A DNA stretch of 64,000 bases from Stichopus chloronotus (GCA_021234535.1 CM037836.1:15421111-15485110), one strand, 5' to 3'. Counted from the stretch's first letter, positions 38,929 to 51,110 are shown. Notes: generated by a model not told the origin, from the sequence alone. Numbers and translations are program-made.

Positions 38929-39469
38929 TGTTTTAAATTCTGTGAGAAGCAATTGCATGGTGCAGGCATATAAGCGTCATTCCTTTCAGAGTATATGAAA
39001 CATATGCATAAAAATCTATAAGATCATCAACTTGAACACAACAATAACTTTCTACCTACATGCAAGCCTAAATTTGATGTTAGCCTAAGCGCAGTCTAAG
39101 TTACGATTATAAACGTAGGCTAGAGTGGGTTGTTATGAAGTATATATGAGCAAGAACTGTTTAAAGATGGTCTGGTACTCCTTGTGATTAGTTGTCGGTG
39201 TACATCTGTCGGCTAGGCCTATTGCAGTTTGTATACTCGGTCTAGCCTAATTGTAACGGTTCTATTGGTCGTGCTACACTATACAGTAACTTGATAAATA
39301 GGTCTATGATATGTACCCCATTGACACTGGCAGACGTAAGCAATTACGAATCCTCAATCAAGAAACAAACTATCAGTCAAATTTCTTCCCAAAGTGTACA
39401 TAATCTACAAGAACCATGCATAATATACCTTTCACAGAAGAAAAAAGATGGATTGGAACTTTGAAGCAG

Positions 39470-39725
39470 GCTGTTTTGAAAATCCACACAATCACTTCGA
39501 CAATGGCCAGCGACAACGATAAGTGCAGCGCGCCCTGGCCTAGCCTAGCCTGCAGGCCAGACGTACAACATGCGCGCGTACGTACATAGAAGAATAGTGC
39601 ATGGCATGTGAATGTGACAGGTGCATTCAAATTTGCCCGCGTAAACGATGACGTCTGTCATTCATTTATAGTAGTGTCGTGCGCACTGTTTTCTCAGAGC
39701 GCGTCTAGAGTTAACGTACAGAATC
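39470..39725 (-). promoter_or_regulatory. CpG-rich cluster, possible promoter of the SAMD3-like gene
   Basis: CG dinucleotides, rare elsewhere in the window, cluster here (GCAGCGCGCCC, ATGCGCGCGTACGTAC, GAGCGCGTC). It lies about 550 bases upstream of the first coding exon on the minus strand, whose own 5' edge is a splice acceptor, so a non-coding first exon would be expected near here. A TATA box was not seen. Confidence 0.3.
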
Positions 39726-39989
39726 CAAAAATTTACTGTACCAGGAAAACACCGTACGCTACTGTTTTAATTTACAGTAAAATACAGTATAAGTGACAGT
39801 CATTTTTTACAGTGTAGGTTAAAGTCGTTGGGCTAACATTAGTTGCTTGTAAGTTTAAGTTAGGACATATGTCATAGCCTAGGCCTATGTTTTTTTTTTT
39901 TTCATGCCTGGTCCAAAGCCTAAGGTGAAAAGCCATCCGGCTTTCAAATTTCAAAGCTCTATTTGATACAGGACAAGATCTATTCTTCT

Positions 39990-40960
39990 GTACACCTGCT
40001 TTGACATGGGACCTTACATCCAAAATTCCTGAACATCCTGAGGGCATCAATAATTGAGTATCATCATTACAAACCATCAATCAACATTGTACAAGAGAAT
40101 CTATAAGAGCATTTTGCAGAATTTCACAAAATGAGTCAAAGGGTCCACATGGGGGCTTGGACCCAACATTCCTGAACAGACTGAGGACACCCCCCCCATG
40201 GAGTATCATTATGATAAACTATTGCCACTGTACAAGAGAATCTGTAGGAGCAAATGCATTTTGCAAAATTTCACAAAATAGGCCAAAGGGCTCACATGGG
40301 ACCTTGGACCCAAAGTTCCTAACCACCCCAGATGGTTCACCAAACAAGAAACATTGTGTTTAAGTTCCATACAAATCATGAAATCATGTAGGAGAAGAAT
40401 CACTTTGCAGAATTTCATAAAATGGGCCAAAGGGTCCACCTGGGACCCAAATTTCTGGACACCCTGAGGGTACTATTATTGGAGTATCTAGTATAGCAAA
40501 CCATCAACATGGTACAAAAGAATCTGTAGAAGGAGAAGCATTTTGCAGAATTTCATAAAATAGGCCAAATGACAAACATGGGACCTTGGACTCCTATTCC
40601 TGAACGCCCTGAAGGTACCACTGACAAAGCATCATTATGACAAAACACCAACATTTTACAAGGGAACCTGTAGGAGGAGAAGTATTTTGCACAATTTCCT
40701 AAAATGGATTAAAGGGCCCACATGGGACCTTGGGCCAAAAATTCCTGAACACCCTAAATGACCCACCACCCAAGGAACATGGTGTGTACGTTTTAAAAAA
40801 AATCCATGAAAGTATGTAGGAGGTGAAGTATTCCGAACAATTGTGGACAGATAGACAGATAGATTAATAGTTAGAAGGATAAAGTTACGGATAAAGGATA
40901 AAGATTGCATAAGCTCACACGAGCATGCTGATAGGAGCTAAAAAAAGATCAGGAGGGACA
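39990..40960. repeat. 115-bp tandem repeat array (second family)
   Basis: About seven units share 'tttgcagaatttcataaaat', 'acatgggaccttggac', 'attcctgaacaccctgaggg' and 'atcattatgacaaacca'. The array ends with GACAGATAGA-type sequence and a decayed copy of the palindrome (AAGCTCACAC...AGGAGCT) near 40906-40940. Confidence 0.8.
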
Positions 40961-41021
40961 ATTAAGTCCCCATCTAGGACCCTGAAAAAAACACCCAAGC
41001 AGAAATAAAAAGGTACAAAAA

Positions 41022-41542
41022 TCAAACCCAGTTTCAAAGCTGAAAGTACTTGTGAAGTGCATTCTCGAACCCATTAACACTTCTTGCCATTACTACATCC
41101 TCAGGCAACACATTCCACTCATGCACTACCCTCTGAGAAAAGAAGTAACGACAAATTTGATGCTACTTTGAACCTTCTGGAGATGAAGACAATGAACTCT
41201 TGTAATTTCACGATTTGCAAACTTGAAAAAAATCAGAAAATGATAAATTATCAAAACCATGAACAATCTTACAGACTTTATTATTAAATCTCCACGTAAT
41301 CTTCCCAGCTCAAGTAAAGTGAGGTTTAAGAGATGCACCCTACTGTTATAGGGAACACCCTTGAATGCACTAATCAATCTAGTAGCCCTGCGCTGGACTT
41401 TCTCAAGTAAATCCTTATCATTCAAGTTAGAAAAATATGGGTTCCAAACTTGAACAGTGTATTCTAAATGAGTCACAACCAACTGCTTACAGCGCCCAAC
41501 AACAATGGCTTGCTTAAGGAAATGAAAATTTCTCTTAATCAT
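41022..41542 (-). pseudogene. CR1/Jockey-group ORF2 3' fragment
   Basis: The C-terminal region of a non-LTR reverse transcriptase: LVVTHLEYTVQVWNPY, then LLEKVQRRATRLI, then LNLTLLELGRLRGDLI. The last part continues in another frame as RVVHEWNVLPEDVV to FQL and TGA near 41022. It is 5' truncated and frameshifted. It differs from the element at 30.4 kb, so a second family is represented. Confidence 0.8.
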
Positions 41543-41599
41543 ACCTAAAATGTGTTTTAATTAAAGACTGGCTGTCCTAAATTGACCTCAAGTTTGATA

Positions 41600-41770
41600 G
41601 TGGTGTTGGCCTAGTGATCTGATTATAATGACTTGTATACTAGATCCCTGGATGAGACCCCGGTGAATATCTGGTTGCTTGACAAGGAAAGTCCCATTCA
41701 ACAAGTCTTTCTCTCTGTTTGATTCAGCTGTTAGCCAGTGGGACACTGGAACCTCCACCATTTTATCCTT
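41600..41770 (+). mobile_element. Possible tRNA-derived SINE
   Basis: TTGGCCTAGTGATCT resembles an RNA polymerase III A box (TGGCNNAGTGG), and about 50 bases on CCTGGATGAGACCCCGG resembles a decayed B box (GGTTCGANNCC). The spacing suits a tRNA-derived SINE head. No tail or target duplication was established. Confidence 0.4.
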
Positions 41771-41999
41771 TAGAAAGTGGCTTGGTTATAGACTGCAGAT
41801 ATTACTCACATCTGAAGTATGGGACCATACATGCATGGGTCTGATTTAAGGAGCATACATGGGGCAATCAATACACGCCTACATCATTAACTTCTGAGCA
41901 CTAGTCAAAAGGTGTACTACAGTAGTTTAATCCGGTTTGTGCTCATAACTCTGGTGTGGAGCTGCTTGATTAGCCAAGGGGCTTCCGTTCTGTGAATAT

Positions 42000-43700
42000 T
42001 AAACTGGTCAGCTGTTTGTCTGTTTGTAAACATCTAAACTTTGATTAGATCGATATATACCACTCTCACCACTATGTTTTCTATAACATGAAATAGTAGC
42101 GACTGATTTAAGCGGCGGATGAAATCAATAAAATAATGCCTGAGGTGTGCTACCATAAAAAAAAAAAACGCTTCTTCTTCCTCTTTATTTTGTCTAACCT
42201 TAATCAAAAATATTAACATCAGGCTTAAAGCTGAATGACCAAATTGCAAAAAGTCCATTTTCTCCTGCACAACTTGCAGTTCTGCTTTAAAGTGACAACT
42301 TGTATTTGCAATTTAATGGAAGCCACCATCATTCCATACTGAGCAGTGGTACTTGGATTTATGCATCCAATAGCCATTTCAATGGCATTGTTTTACTTCA
42401 AAGAACCTTTTCTGAAGCATTACTTTGATTAAGTGTAGTATGCTACAAAACAAGGTCTTCAAATGCAGTGGAGGGACAAACACTAGAATTTACCAATAAA
42501 AAGAAGCTTATTAAGATCAATTCCAGCCTGTAAAGAGTGAATACACAGGTCTAGTTTAAGTGAATTTTAGTTTGTTTTTTTTACTTGGGTTTGTTACTTT
42601 TAAGGTATTAGCACTGGTCAAAGTAGGCTATTCCAAAACTAGTTAGATTATATCATGATCAGTTGCTAAGATGTACAGTATTTAATTAAGGCATATTCTC
42701 CAAATGCAAACATGTCAGCCAGTCCCAAGTCTTTGTTATTGGAAGTGCAATTGTCACTATAACAACAATTAAAAGTAACATATCAGTTGAGTTAAGTTTT
42801 GAAAGGTTGCAGGCTCTAAGTTATGGTGATCCAAAGTAGTTTCAAACACTAATCAGTTCTAGACTACACCAAGCCAAGATGTTTTCTTCTTGAAGATGGG
42901 GGGTGAAATACTTAAATGCATCAGAAGGTGATACTCTAAAACAGTATTTAATGCCCACAATTCCGATTGATAGTGTGGTAATTTCTTCAGTTTGTTCAAA
43001 GTCAGAGCTTGATTACAAGTGCAAGTTTGATTTTCAAATCCTCTAGGTACAAGTCCAGAGCCATGAGTACCAGTACAGAAAAATGTTCTTGACTACGAGT
43101 GCGGACTCGAGTACTGCAAGTCTGCTGTCCAACTTTTGGCATTTTCCTGTTCAAACTTCTTTTCTGACAGAGTGGCTTATTAATTTCTACATGTAGACCT
43201 ACTGTCTTCAGGCAACATCAGCACCAGACATTCAATCAGTTAAGAGGACTGACTTCTTTAGAAGTGCAATCTAACACCCTCTCCAGCTAGGTAAAAGTTT
43301 GGGGCTGATGAGAGTTTAAATCTCAACTTTCTTATACAGTCCAAAAATCCATATGACTTCAAAGAAATGCCTATACCTAGGCTATCCTAGACTGTATATA
43401 CCAGAGTCATATGTTCAGAGTAAAGACAGTTACAGTATAGTGCATTACGTTCCTTTTTCACACAAAGTGGCCTATCTGTCAAGGTCTCACTGAAGAGAAA
43501 GTAACTAAGTTAAGCTTAAGCATGAAATCAATGATTCCAAAAGCTGTGCACATTTCACAAAGTAAAATTGGGTGTATAAAGTCCAAATAATTTTGCTGCA
43601 GTAAATTTAACAGTTTTTTTTCCCCGAGTGAATTGATTTCCTTGACAAGTGTTAACAATAACAGTACTGTTAACGTCGACTACACAACAGAATCGGAATC
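42000..43700. other. Intergenic, nothing recognised
   Basis: AT-rich sequence with A-runs near 42158. No exon, repeat array or protein motif is recognised on either strand. Confidence 0.4.
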
Positions 43701-43724
43701 CTTATAGCTGGAAGGAGCACTCTA

Positions 43725-43791
43725 ATGGACAAAATGGCGTCAAACTGTACGCTGCATGGAGCGTCACGTTTCACAGGAACGACTTGGTATG
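43725..43791 (+). CDS. Possible first coding exon on the plus strand
   Basis: ATG at 43725 opens MDKMASNCTLHGASRFTG and runs to a donor TATG/GTAGGT, phase 1. A second in-frame ATG (AAAATGG) has a good start context. No downstream partner exon was found, so this rests on start context and donor only. Confidence 0.2.
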
Positions 43792-44029
43792 GTAGGTGTA
43801 ATAGTTTCATATGTTCGCGCTTCACAATAGCACAAGCAATACTGTAGATCGAACAAACAACACGCACATCGCGCAACGTATACTCTACAGTACTGTGCTG
43901 CTAACTGAGACATTTCATCAATTGTACTATGCAAACTTTCGGAACTACTGTAGGCCTAAGTTAGTGCAACAAAGAAGAAGGATTGCACATGCTCAAAATG
44001 TTACTGTCAAAACATTGCTGTAAGATCAC

Positions 44030-45100
44030 TTTATGGCTGGTTTGGGATAACTCATGTCAGGACCCTCCCTGCTTAATTTTTTCACCATATAGGGCCTAGG
44101 CCTATCAATAGGCCTAAATTATTTGTGCTGTGGAGTTCCCTGTCCTTAAGAATATTAATCTGGTGGTTGCACTGAGACCCTTCAAGATGGCGATGTATTG
44201 CAGTCCTTAGTCCTCTTACGATTTTATTGCATAGGGAATTGTTTTTGAACATCTCAGCAGAATTCTACAAAAGAAGGAAAGCTAGTTTCCGGTAGGCTAT
44301 TAAACTTTCAAAGGTGTTCAAAATATACTGAAGAAGCTTTCACCCGACACAATTCTGATATTTAGATAAGATTACCCTACGTCACAAGAATTATCACTGA
44401 CAGCATACTGTGCTGTTGTTACGTAGATTTACCTACATTTTCATTTTACTTTTGAGCAGGCCTTAGGCCCTAGGCGCGGCCTAGGTAACGTTAGAACTAA
44501 GAATTATGCTATGCTACAAACTTCAAATCGAACGTTATTTCCCTAGCGTAGGCCTGTTAATAATAATACCGTACATGTATTAGCCATTGTTTTGTGCAAG
44601 CTATAGCAGACTGAACACACTGATCTACAGTTTTATTGTATTCATCCGCCGGTGATTAACGGCGTGGTTTAACAAGTTGGGTTATCAGCGATTAACCCAT
44701 GGTCACCTGACTGAAATGGGCCAATAGGACTTGAGGATCCTTTCCGAGTATGTATGAACATCAACTAAATATACACAGGATATGGTACACGCAGAATCAA
44801 GCTACTGTAGCTCCTGCAGCAGGGACACAAAGCTGCTTTGCATGCTATACCGATGTGCAGTATGTGTGCGAATATTAACACAGATGTCAATGAGAGCGCT
44901 ATAAAACCACAGCAGAATGCTAGTAACAATATTTTCATTGTGTAGCTACTGGCTGGTATGAGCGACAGGGTGCATTATCGCCTCGATGGACGTCCATACT
45001 AATATGTTGACCGTCCTACATGAACCATGGTTAGAAAATGTACAAAATCAGGATTTTGGAGCTATTTTTTGTATTTAGCATACAAGCAAACAAATAGAGG
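44030..45100. other. Intergenic, nothing recognised
   Basis: No gene or repeat array is recognised. Confidence 0.35.
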
Positions 45101-45114
45101 CCATGTGCAAGCCT

Positions 45115-45580
45115 CCCAAGCTTCTTGAGATATTGCTCTTATGAGGTTTCCAATGTTGTCACAATTTGACCCATGTTGACCCAAATGACCTTTGACCTGC
45201 ACCAAAAACCATAACCTTCTTCCCATTAAAATGCATCTACATACCAAAGTATGAAATTTATCAAAGCTTCTTACCTTGAGATATCGTGTTAACAAGGTTT
45301 TCTGAGTTTGACCTTGGTGACCCAGATGACCTTTGACCCCCAAAACAATAGGGTTCTTTCACACATCCAAATACATCTACATACTAAGTATGAAATTTTT
45401 CAAAGCTTCCTATCTTGAAATAGTGTGTTAACAAGGCCTTTGACCTTCACCAAAAACAATAGGGTTCTTCCTCTTGATATGGGGCATCTATGTACTTCTA
45501 GAGATATTGTGTTAACAAGTAGTGTCACACACACATGCATGCATAGGTTTCTCTTATCATCGAAACCCCCCAAATGAAAA
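45115..45580. repeat. TGACCT-family tandem array with terminal hairpin
   Basis: About three units (GACCTTTGACC, 'aacaatagggttctt'), then CACACACATGCATG and an end with inverted arms GGTTTC and GAAACC around 45546-45567, followed by a C-run. Confidence 0.7.
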
Positions 45581-45834
45581 AGAACCAACGTAACTGAACT
45601 GAACATTTCATGCATGTTGGTTATTTCTAGTTTAAGAGAACCTTGTATAAATTTCTCCTCTCATGTACAGTATCACGGGTAGCATGTTATAAACACCTCT
45701 GTATGAATACATATGTTGTGCGAGTTAACAGCAGACGCCGACGCACTTGTTTGCCATCTCTGTGGCTAACACAAGTAGCGGTGCATACTTACTTGAATAC
45801 CAGGGAAAGCTCTCTATTTAGTTTCCACAAGCCT

Positions 45835-46205
45835 CTGTGGTTTGGGAATTTACATCGACATATATGTCTAAAACTATGACTAATGCACTACATCTGCTCT
45901 GCGCCTGTGCACCTGGTAGAAAATAGCACCGCCCTTCCGCAATACCCCCGCTCAGACCACTCACGAGGAGTAATAGCCCTCTTCCTTCTAAATCTGAACA
46001 TGTAATAAGAGAAACACAAGAAACATACCGACAACTGTAGCATACGTTACCTGATTGAAAGCAGTGAAACCCAGTTGAAAGCAAAGCAGCCTCCACCGCT
46101 ATGTGGGGAGGGGTGGTGGGAATGTAGACAGGTAAGTATGTTGCTCGTAAATTCCCAAACCACAAAGTTTTGTGAAATTTACTTCACTCCTACTTACCTG
46201 TCTCA
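45835..46205. repeat. DIRS 3' inverted-repeat region
   Basis: GTGGTTTGGGAATTTAC at 45838-45854 returns inverted as GTAAATTCCCAAACCAC at 46147-46163. GACAGGTAAGTA (46127-46138) returns inverted as TACTTACCTGTC (46191-46202). Inverted and internal complementary repeats at this end are expected in DIRS elements. Confidence 0.55.
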
Positions 46206-46254
46206 AACTATGACTTATACAAGAAATGACTTGCACCGGCCCAAAGGTGGAAGG

Positions 46255-46800
46255 TCACAAACATGGAGCTCTGAGCACTGAGATACTTAAAACCGCATGA
46301 CCAAAGGCTCCCTCGGCACTAAGATTGTCTGTTAGGTAGCAGGAAACAAATGTTGATGGGGTTTTCCATACCGTGACCTTCATATCCACGAGAGGTATGG
46401 TGGCAAAAAGAGCCCGGAGGTAGCTTGGCCCTTGATACCATGGAAGGTCACTGGATGGCACTGAGCAAATGGAGTAATCAACTGACCTAGCTATTTCTAC
46501 ACAGTGTCCTTTGAGGCCACGGAAAATGGTTGTCATGGTAAGACGAAGAGCCGTTCTGAGGTCCTTAGGTGCTTGGTTTGCTTCAGGTACTTCAGATACC
46601 GGACGGGCACCACTTCGCATCTTCGAGTTCGGATGATTAAGAAGTAATCTCTGGGAGAAAAAGGTCTCCTGGAATAAAATCTTAAGTCTGATTCTTGGGA
46701 ACAAAGTCTTTGCAAGATGTCTTTGCGGGGCATTTGAACATCATTAAGGGACCAGGAGGAGCTGAGCTTCCTCCTACCAAATCGTTTGTTGCCCATACCA
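46255..46800 (-). pseudogene. DIRS tyrosine recombinase, degenerate
   Basis: In one frame RRCEVVPVRYLKYLKQTKHL then LFVLP (46796-46533), and in another KVTVWKTPSTFVSCYLTDN (46704-46255). These match the 'PVRALR.YL..T', 'LF' and 'W.SPSTF..FYL.D' parts of DIRS recombinases. The catalytic Arg/His/Tyr set cannot be read in one frame. Confidence 0.65.
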
Positions 46801-47404
46801 CGAAGGAAATGGCTGAATTGGAACCTATGGAGGAACCATCTGAATACCCCTTATGGACTGTGGCTATCACTGAACAGTAATTACGCATGGTAGAGACCTC
46901 CTGGAAGAGTGTAGTCAGGAAGTCTGAAACCTCCGCTAGAGATGCTGTAGTGGGATCTGTTTCTCAATCCAGCAACCACTTTGATAAAGCTCAAGAATCT
47001 TGAATCATAAGTCATTAGAGTGGTGGATCTTCTTGAGTGTGAAGGAATCGCTAATAGTTTCCAAGCAGTTATATGTATGTACCAAAGTCCTGGATGGAGG
47101 ATGCGACCCTTGCTCTGAGATATTAGGTTTGGGACTTGGGGAAGATAAGTTGATTCTTCTACCAGGAGGTGTCAAAGAATGGGAAACCACGGTCTCCTAG
47201 GTCATAGAGGGGCAATCAGTAGTAATCTCATGTTGGAGGAGCGAACCTTCAAGAGGACCCGGTGCAAGAGACTGAGGGGTGGGAAGGCATACACGTCCAA
47301 CATGTCCCAAGACATTGACAGGGCATCCGTCCCTCAGGCTAGTGGGTGGAATGCTCTCCAACAAAAGGTTGGAAGTATGTGGTTCTGAATGGTACCAAAC
47401 AGAT

Positions 47405-47788
47405 CTATTGTGGGTCTACCGTATGTTTCGAACAGCAGATTGCACCAAAAATGATCCAGTGCCCACTCGTTGGGGTCCACTCTTCCCCGAGAGAGAGAAA
47501 GCATCTGCAAGGATGTTGACCTTGCCTGCAACTTGTGATGCTCTCAGGAATATGTTGCATTTGGGTGCACCAGTGCCAAAGGCTCCAAGTCAGTAGACAG
47601 AGGGATGGAGAGTGAGTCTTGCCTTGCCGGTTTGTGTAAGGCACCACCATGGAGTTGTCTGTAAAGACAGTGCCCATGTGACCCTGCAGATGTGGACAGA
47701 AGTGTTCCACTGCCAGAGTTACTGCGAGAAGTTCCAACTCGTTGATATGTTTCCTGCTTTCCTCATTGGACCAAGTTCCCTCTGTCAT
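47405..47788 (-). pseudogene. DIRS RNase H, degenerate
   Basis: GTWSNEESRKHINELELLAV, then VFTDNSMVV, then a decayed NRQGK match the DIRS-type RNase H pattern 'GTWS..E...HIN.LEL', 'TDN..VV' and 'QGG'. The remainder is corrupted (CLLTWSLWHWCTQ). Confidence 0.75.
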
Positions 47789-47949
47789 CCTGTCCTACCA
47801 CAAAGCTCCCCAGCCCAAGAGGAAAGCATCTGTTGTGATGGACGTCTGTGGGCGTTGTTCATGAAAGGGCCTCTCCTGGGACCAATTCTTGGGATTGGCC
47901 CACCACTGGAGGTGAGGTGTAACCAAGGGTGAGATCGGAACTGAAAGGG

Positions 47950-48829
47950 CTAGGTTCCTTCAAGCTGGACAAAAGTGACTGAGTACACGAAGCTGGATAG
48001 GACGCATCCCCAATCCACCAAGTTCACCATGCTTGCCATCATGCCTTGTGCCCGTAGCCAGTCTGAAGCCAGAGGACAAAGGGGTGTCATTACCTTACGG
48101 ATTGACACAACTAGAGAGTCTATTCTTTCTAGAGCAACAGAGGCGATCCCTCTCTCCAAGTTGAGAGTAGCTCCTAGAAAATGAATTGTTTGGGACGGGA
48201 CAAGAGAAGACTTCTGCTGGTTTATCAGACAGCCTAGATGGGCCAAGAGGTTGACCACCACCTCTGTACTGCCAAAAAACCGTGTCATATGAGTTTCCTA
48301 AGATAAGCCAGTAGTCTAAATATGTGAAGAGAATAACCCCTCTTCTCCTTAGTTCCGCCACCACAGCACTGGGGATTCGGGGGAAGGTCCTTGGAGCTGT
48401 AAAAAGGCCGAAGGGGAGTGCGACGATCTTGAACAAATGGTTTTGATAGACAACAGCATAGAATCTCTTGCCACTCTCACGAATGAGGGGTCCTTCTCCC
48501 CCTTCTTTTCCTTTTGTATGAGACTGGTGATCTCTGACTCTAGGGCCTGGCGCTGGTCCAGATGCCTTTGTACCTGTGTAAATGTGTGGGTAGGGCCTAA
48601 GGGGGGAACAGAGGAAAATTTGATCCTGTAGCCGAACTGAATTACCGTTCAGGACCCATGGGTGTGGGTTGATCTCCTGCCAAAGAGCAGAAAATAACTG
48701 AAGTCTCCCTCCCCCTTCTTGAGTCTTAGTGACAATGGGGTGGGCACCCCTAGGGCCGGGCTCCGAAGGCCGATCTGGGGGGCTGGCCAACGAGGTTCTA
48801 TCCCAAGGCACAACTAGCACTTCTGTCAT
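47950..48829 (-). pseudogene. DIRS reverse transcriptase, degenerate
   Basis: GGRLQLFSALWQEI and HLFKIVALPFGLFTAPRTF match DIRS reverse transcriptases. The active-site box reads FTYLDYWLI where YLDDW is usual, so the second catalytic Asp has become Tyr. A frameshift in a T-run near 48280 moves the continuation LLAHLGCLINQQKSSLVPSQ into another frame (48288-47950). Confidence 0.75.
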
Positions 48830-48899
48830 GCCTGGACTGGGCCCAGGCTCAGTATAGATAGGTAGGTCAGCCGTTCGAACCTCTTGAATGTCTTCTTTC

Positions 48900-50610
48900 C
48901 CTGTTGCGAGCCCCCTGGACTATGAAGAGGGTTTTAATCGAGACTGGGTTCGATTGGCATGCTGCTGAGTCAGTTTTGTGGCAAGTGGGTCATGTGGGCA
49001 ACTAAAAGGTGACTTGATGACAGCTTCATGCCTCCTAACCGCGTCCTCTAGCTTAGATTGGAAGCACCCTGCAAATAAATCTGACGCTTTGAAAGGGAGC
49101 TCCAGACAGAAATTCTAAGTGTCTGGAGAAGGCCACTTCATGGTAGCTAAGACATTCTGCCGTCAACACTTCATCGTTTTCACCGCGATCCTGGTGCTTT
49201 GGGAGAATAGAAGTCATGCCAGAAGTCGTCCCAGAAGGAGGACTAGCTGGCCAGTCTCCCATCAGGTGACCTGAGTTGGATCTCCTGGTAGTTGTTGGTG
49301 GGCCCTCACTAGGACTACTAAAGCAAACTTCATAGATGCACTGCTTGGTCAATCTCGAACACCTCGTCCTCAAGTTTCATTCTAACCGGGTCTCCAAATA
49401 GCTTCACCCTGAAATTTGATAGACTGCTCCTGGGAAGCTGGGAAGGCAGTCTAGGGTTTCTTCTTGACCACTGCATCAAAAAACTTGAAGTAGAAAGCGT
49501 CTACTGGCATGTGGGCTGGGTCCAAGTTACTGGACGTAAGGGTAGATACCCAATTAACTGAAGAAACTGGGAATGGGTCCTTGAACTCAAGATGTTTTTT
49601 GAGGATATGGATGGCCTTTCTGATGGATTTAGCCTTCAAGCCGGCACCTTCGGGTAGGTCCTCAACATAATCTTCGTCGTCTGAAGGGAATTGAGGGGTG
49701 ACTGGTGGGTTTCCTTAGGTATCATCAAAAGGATCCTCCTCTAGGAAGCCCTCTAGAGCCCTGCAATCCAGGATGTCTGGATCTGGCTGTTGGGTAGAAG
49801 ATTGTTCTGGTTGATGGGAAGAGCACTCTGTGTTGGGCACATTTTGGTGATGGAGGAGTGGGCCCAGGGTGGAAGTACTTTAGGCCAGGAGAGCGCTGTC
49901 TGTCCTCCCTTCTCTCCTGGGTGCATCTGTCTTGAGATCGAGGGGATCTGGATTGATGTGTTCCCTTTCTCTCCGAGGGCCTACCACGCCGATGACCTGT
50001 GTCTGAGTCCTCCAAAGAGAGGTCAAAGATGGGGCTTCTTTGCCTTGACTGGCCTTGGGTCCCAGGTAACTGGATTCTCGGACTGCTCCTTGGAGCATCC
50101 TTTCCCCATTGGGAAGGTTTTTGTCTACTTGTCTTTGTCCTCAATTTAGCTCCTTTCCTAGGGGTGAGACTTAGCCTTCATGCCAGCGGCAGAACATTGG
50201 CCCACACCTGGAGTCTGATCCTCTACAGCAGTCCCACTGGCAGACTCCAGGGGGACAGGATAAATTCTGGGTGGTTGATCGCATTGCCCTGAGTGTGTTG
50301 TGGAGTGTTCTCGGACAGCCAGGTTTCCACTGCTGTGGATAGAACTTGATGCAGCATTCACAAGGCTTCTGCCGGGTAAAGGACCTGTATGTGGGGCGAG
50401 TGTCGTGGTTGTTCCAGTCCCGTCCCAGTCTGCTAAGTGTGCACTGGGAGCACCTAGCAGGTTGTTTCCTAAAGGCCATCTGAAAGAAACTTGCATATGT
50501 GAAGCTAATGAGGAAGTAAGGCCAGGCCTATGGCTAAAACAACCTAGGTCTACTGTAGAACCTGGACTAAAGTGGAGTGACAACTCAAGGAAAAAGTACA
50601 ACTGTCGACC
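48900..50610 (-). pseudogene. DIRS gag-like region
   Basis: Several overlapping open fragments in different frames, rich in Arg, Ser, Pro and Gln. They include an Arg-rich stretch (49725-50144) and KSIRKAIHILKKHLEF near 49610. The position upstream of the reverse transcriptase suggests gag; there is no specific motif to prove it. Confidence 0.45.
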
Positions 50611-50929
50611 CTACAAGCAACCAAGCCTCTTAACTGGGTGGGCAAGGGGTTAAGTCAAGGCCAGATAACACAAAGCTAACTTAGGTCCCACAAATGAAGG
50701 TGGACCACAAGGCCTGAAGTAGAGAGGAGGAACAAGTAAGCTAGGCTAAGGCCTAACCTAAGAATACCAGGCTGGAGGAGCCAAGCCTGTACAGCCCTAT
50801 GGAGCCACCAAAAGTGTGGGAAAAAGAACCATACCATGCCACAGTACACTAGGAACCGCAAGAAGCCTAAGTGAAAGGAGAACACACTGGCCAGCAGATT
50901 GACCAATAAAGATGGGTGCACATACCTGA

Positions 50930-51110
50930 TACCCCAAGTTGCATTATGATGAAATATTCAGAAACGTGGATATCTCACTTCCAGGGGGGGTATCCCAGTT
51001 ACAAGCTCAAAGTTCTTGTCAGTGTCTCCCTTCGGCATCATCTTCCAACATACACACATCACACCATCATGAATGCACAGGTTTCTTTAATCATCGCCAA
51101 AAAAATGAAG
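50930..51110. repeat. End fragment of a TGACCT-family element
   Basis: CA-rich 'catacacacatcacaccatc' followed by 'cacaggtttctttaatcatc' matches the terminal part of the family; the TGACCT units are missing here. Confidence 0.5.

Larger units (their letters stand above)
45830..50610 (-). mobile_element. Decayed DIRS-type retrotransposon
   Basis: Read on the minus strand from 50.6 kb, the order is a Pro/Arg/Ser-rich gag-like region, reverse transcriptase, RNase H, then a tyrosine recombinase, and finally a region of inverted repeats. DIRS elements use a tyrosine recombinase in place of an integrase and carry inverted terminal repeats with an internal complementary region. The region is GC-richer than its surroundings. 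Every domain is broken by stops or frameshifts, so it is inactive. The outer 5' end was not fixed. Confidence 0.75.

Noticed and set aside
39990..40960. Regularly spaced repeats considered as a CRISPR-like array
   Set aside because: Units are about 115 bp, diverged and without unique spacers, and the DNA is eukaryotic.
45643..46281. Several overlapping open frames on both strands
   Set aside because: They lie in the DIRS inverted-repeat zone and show no protein motif.
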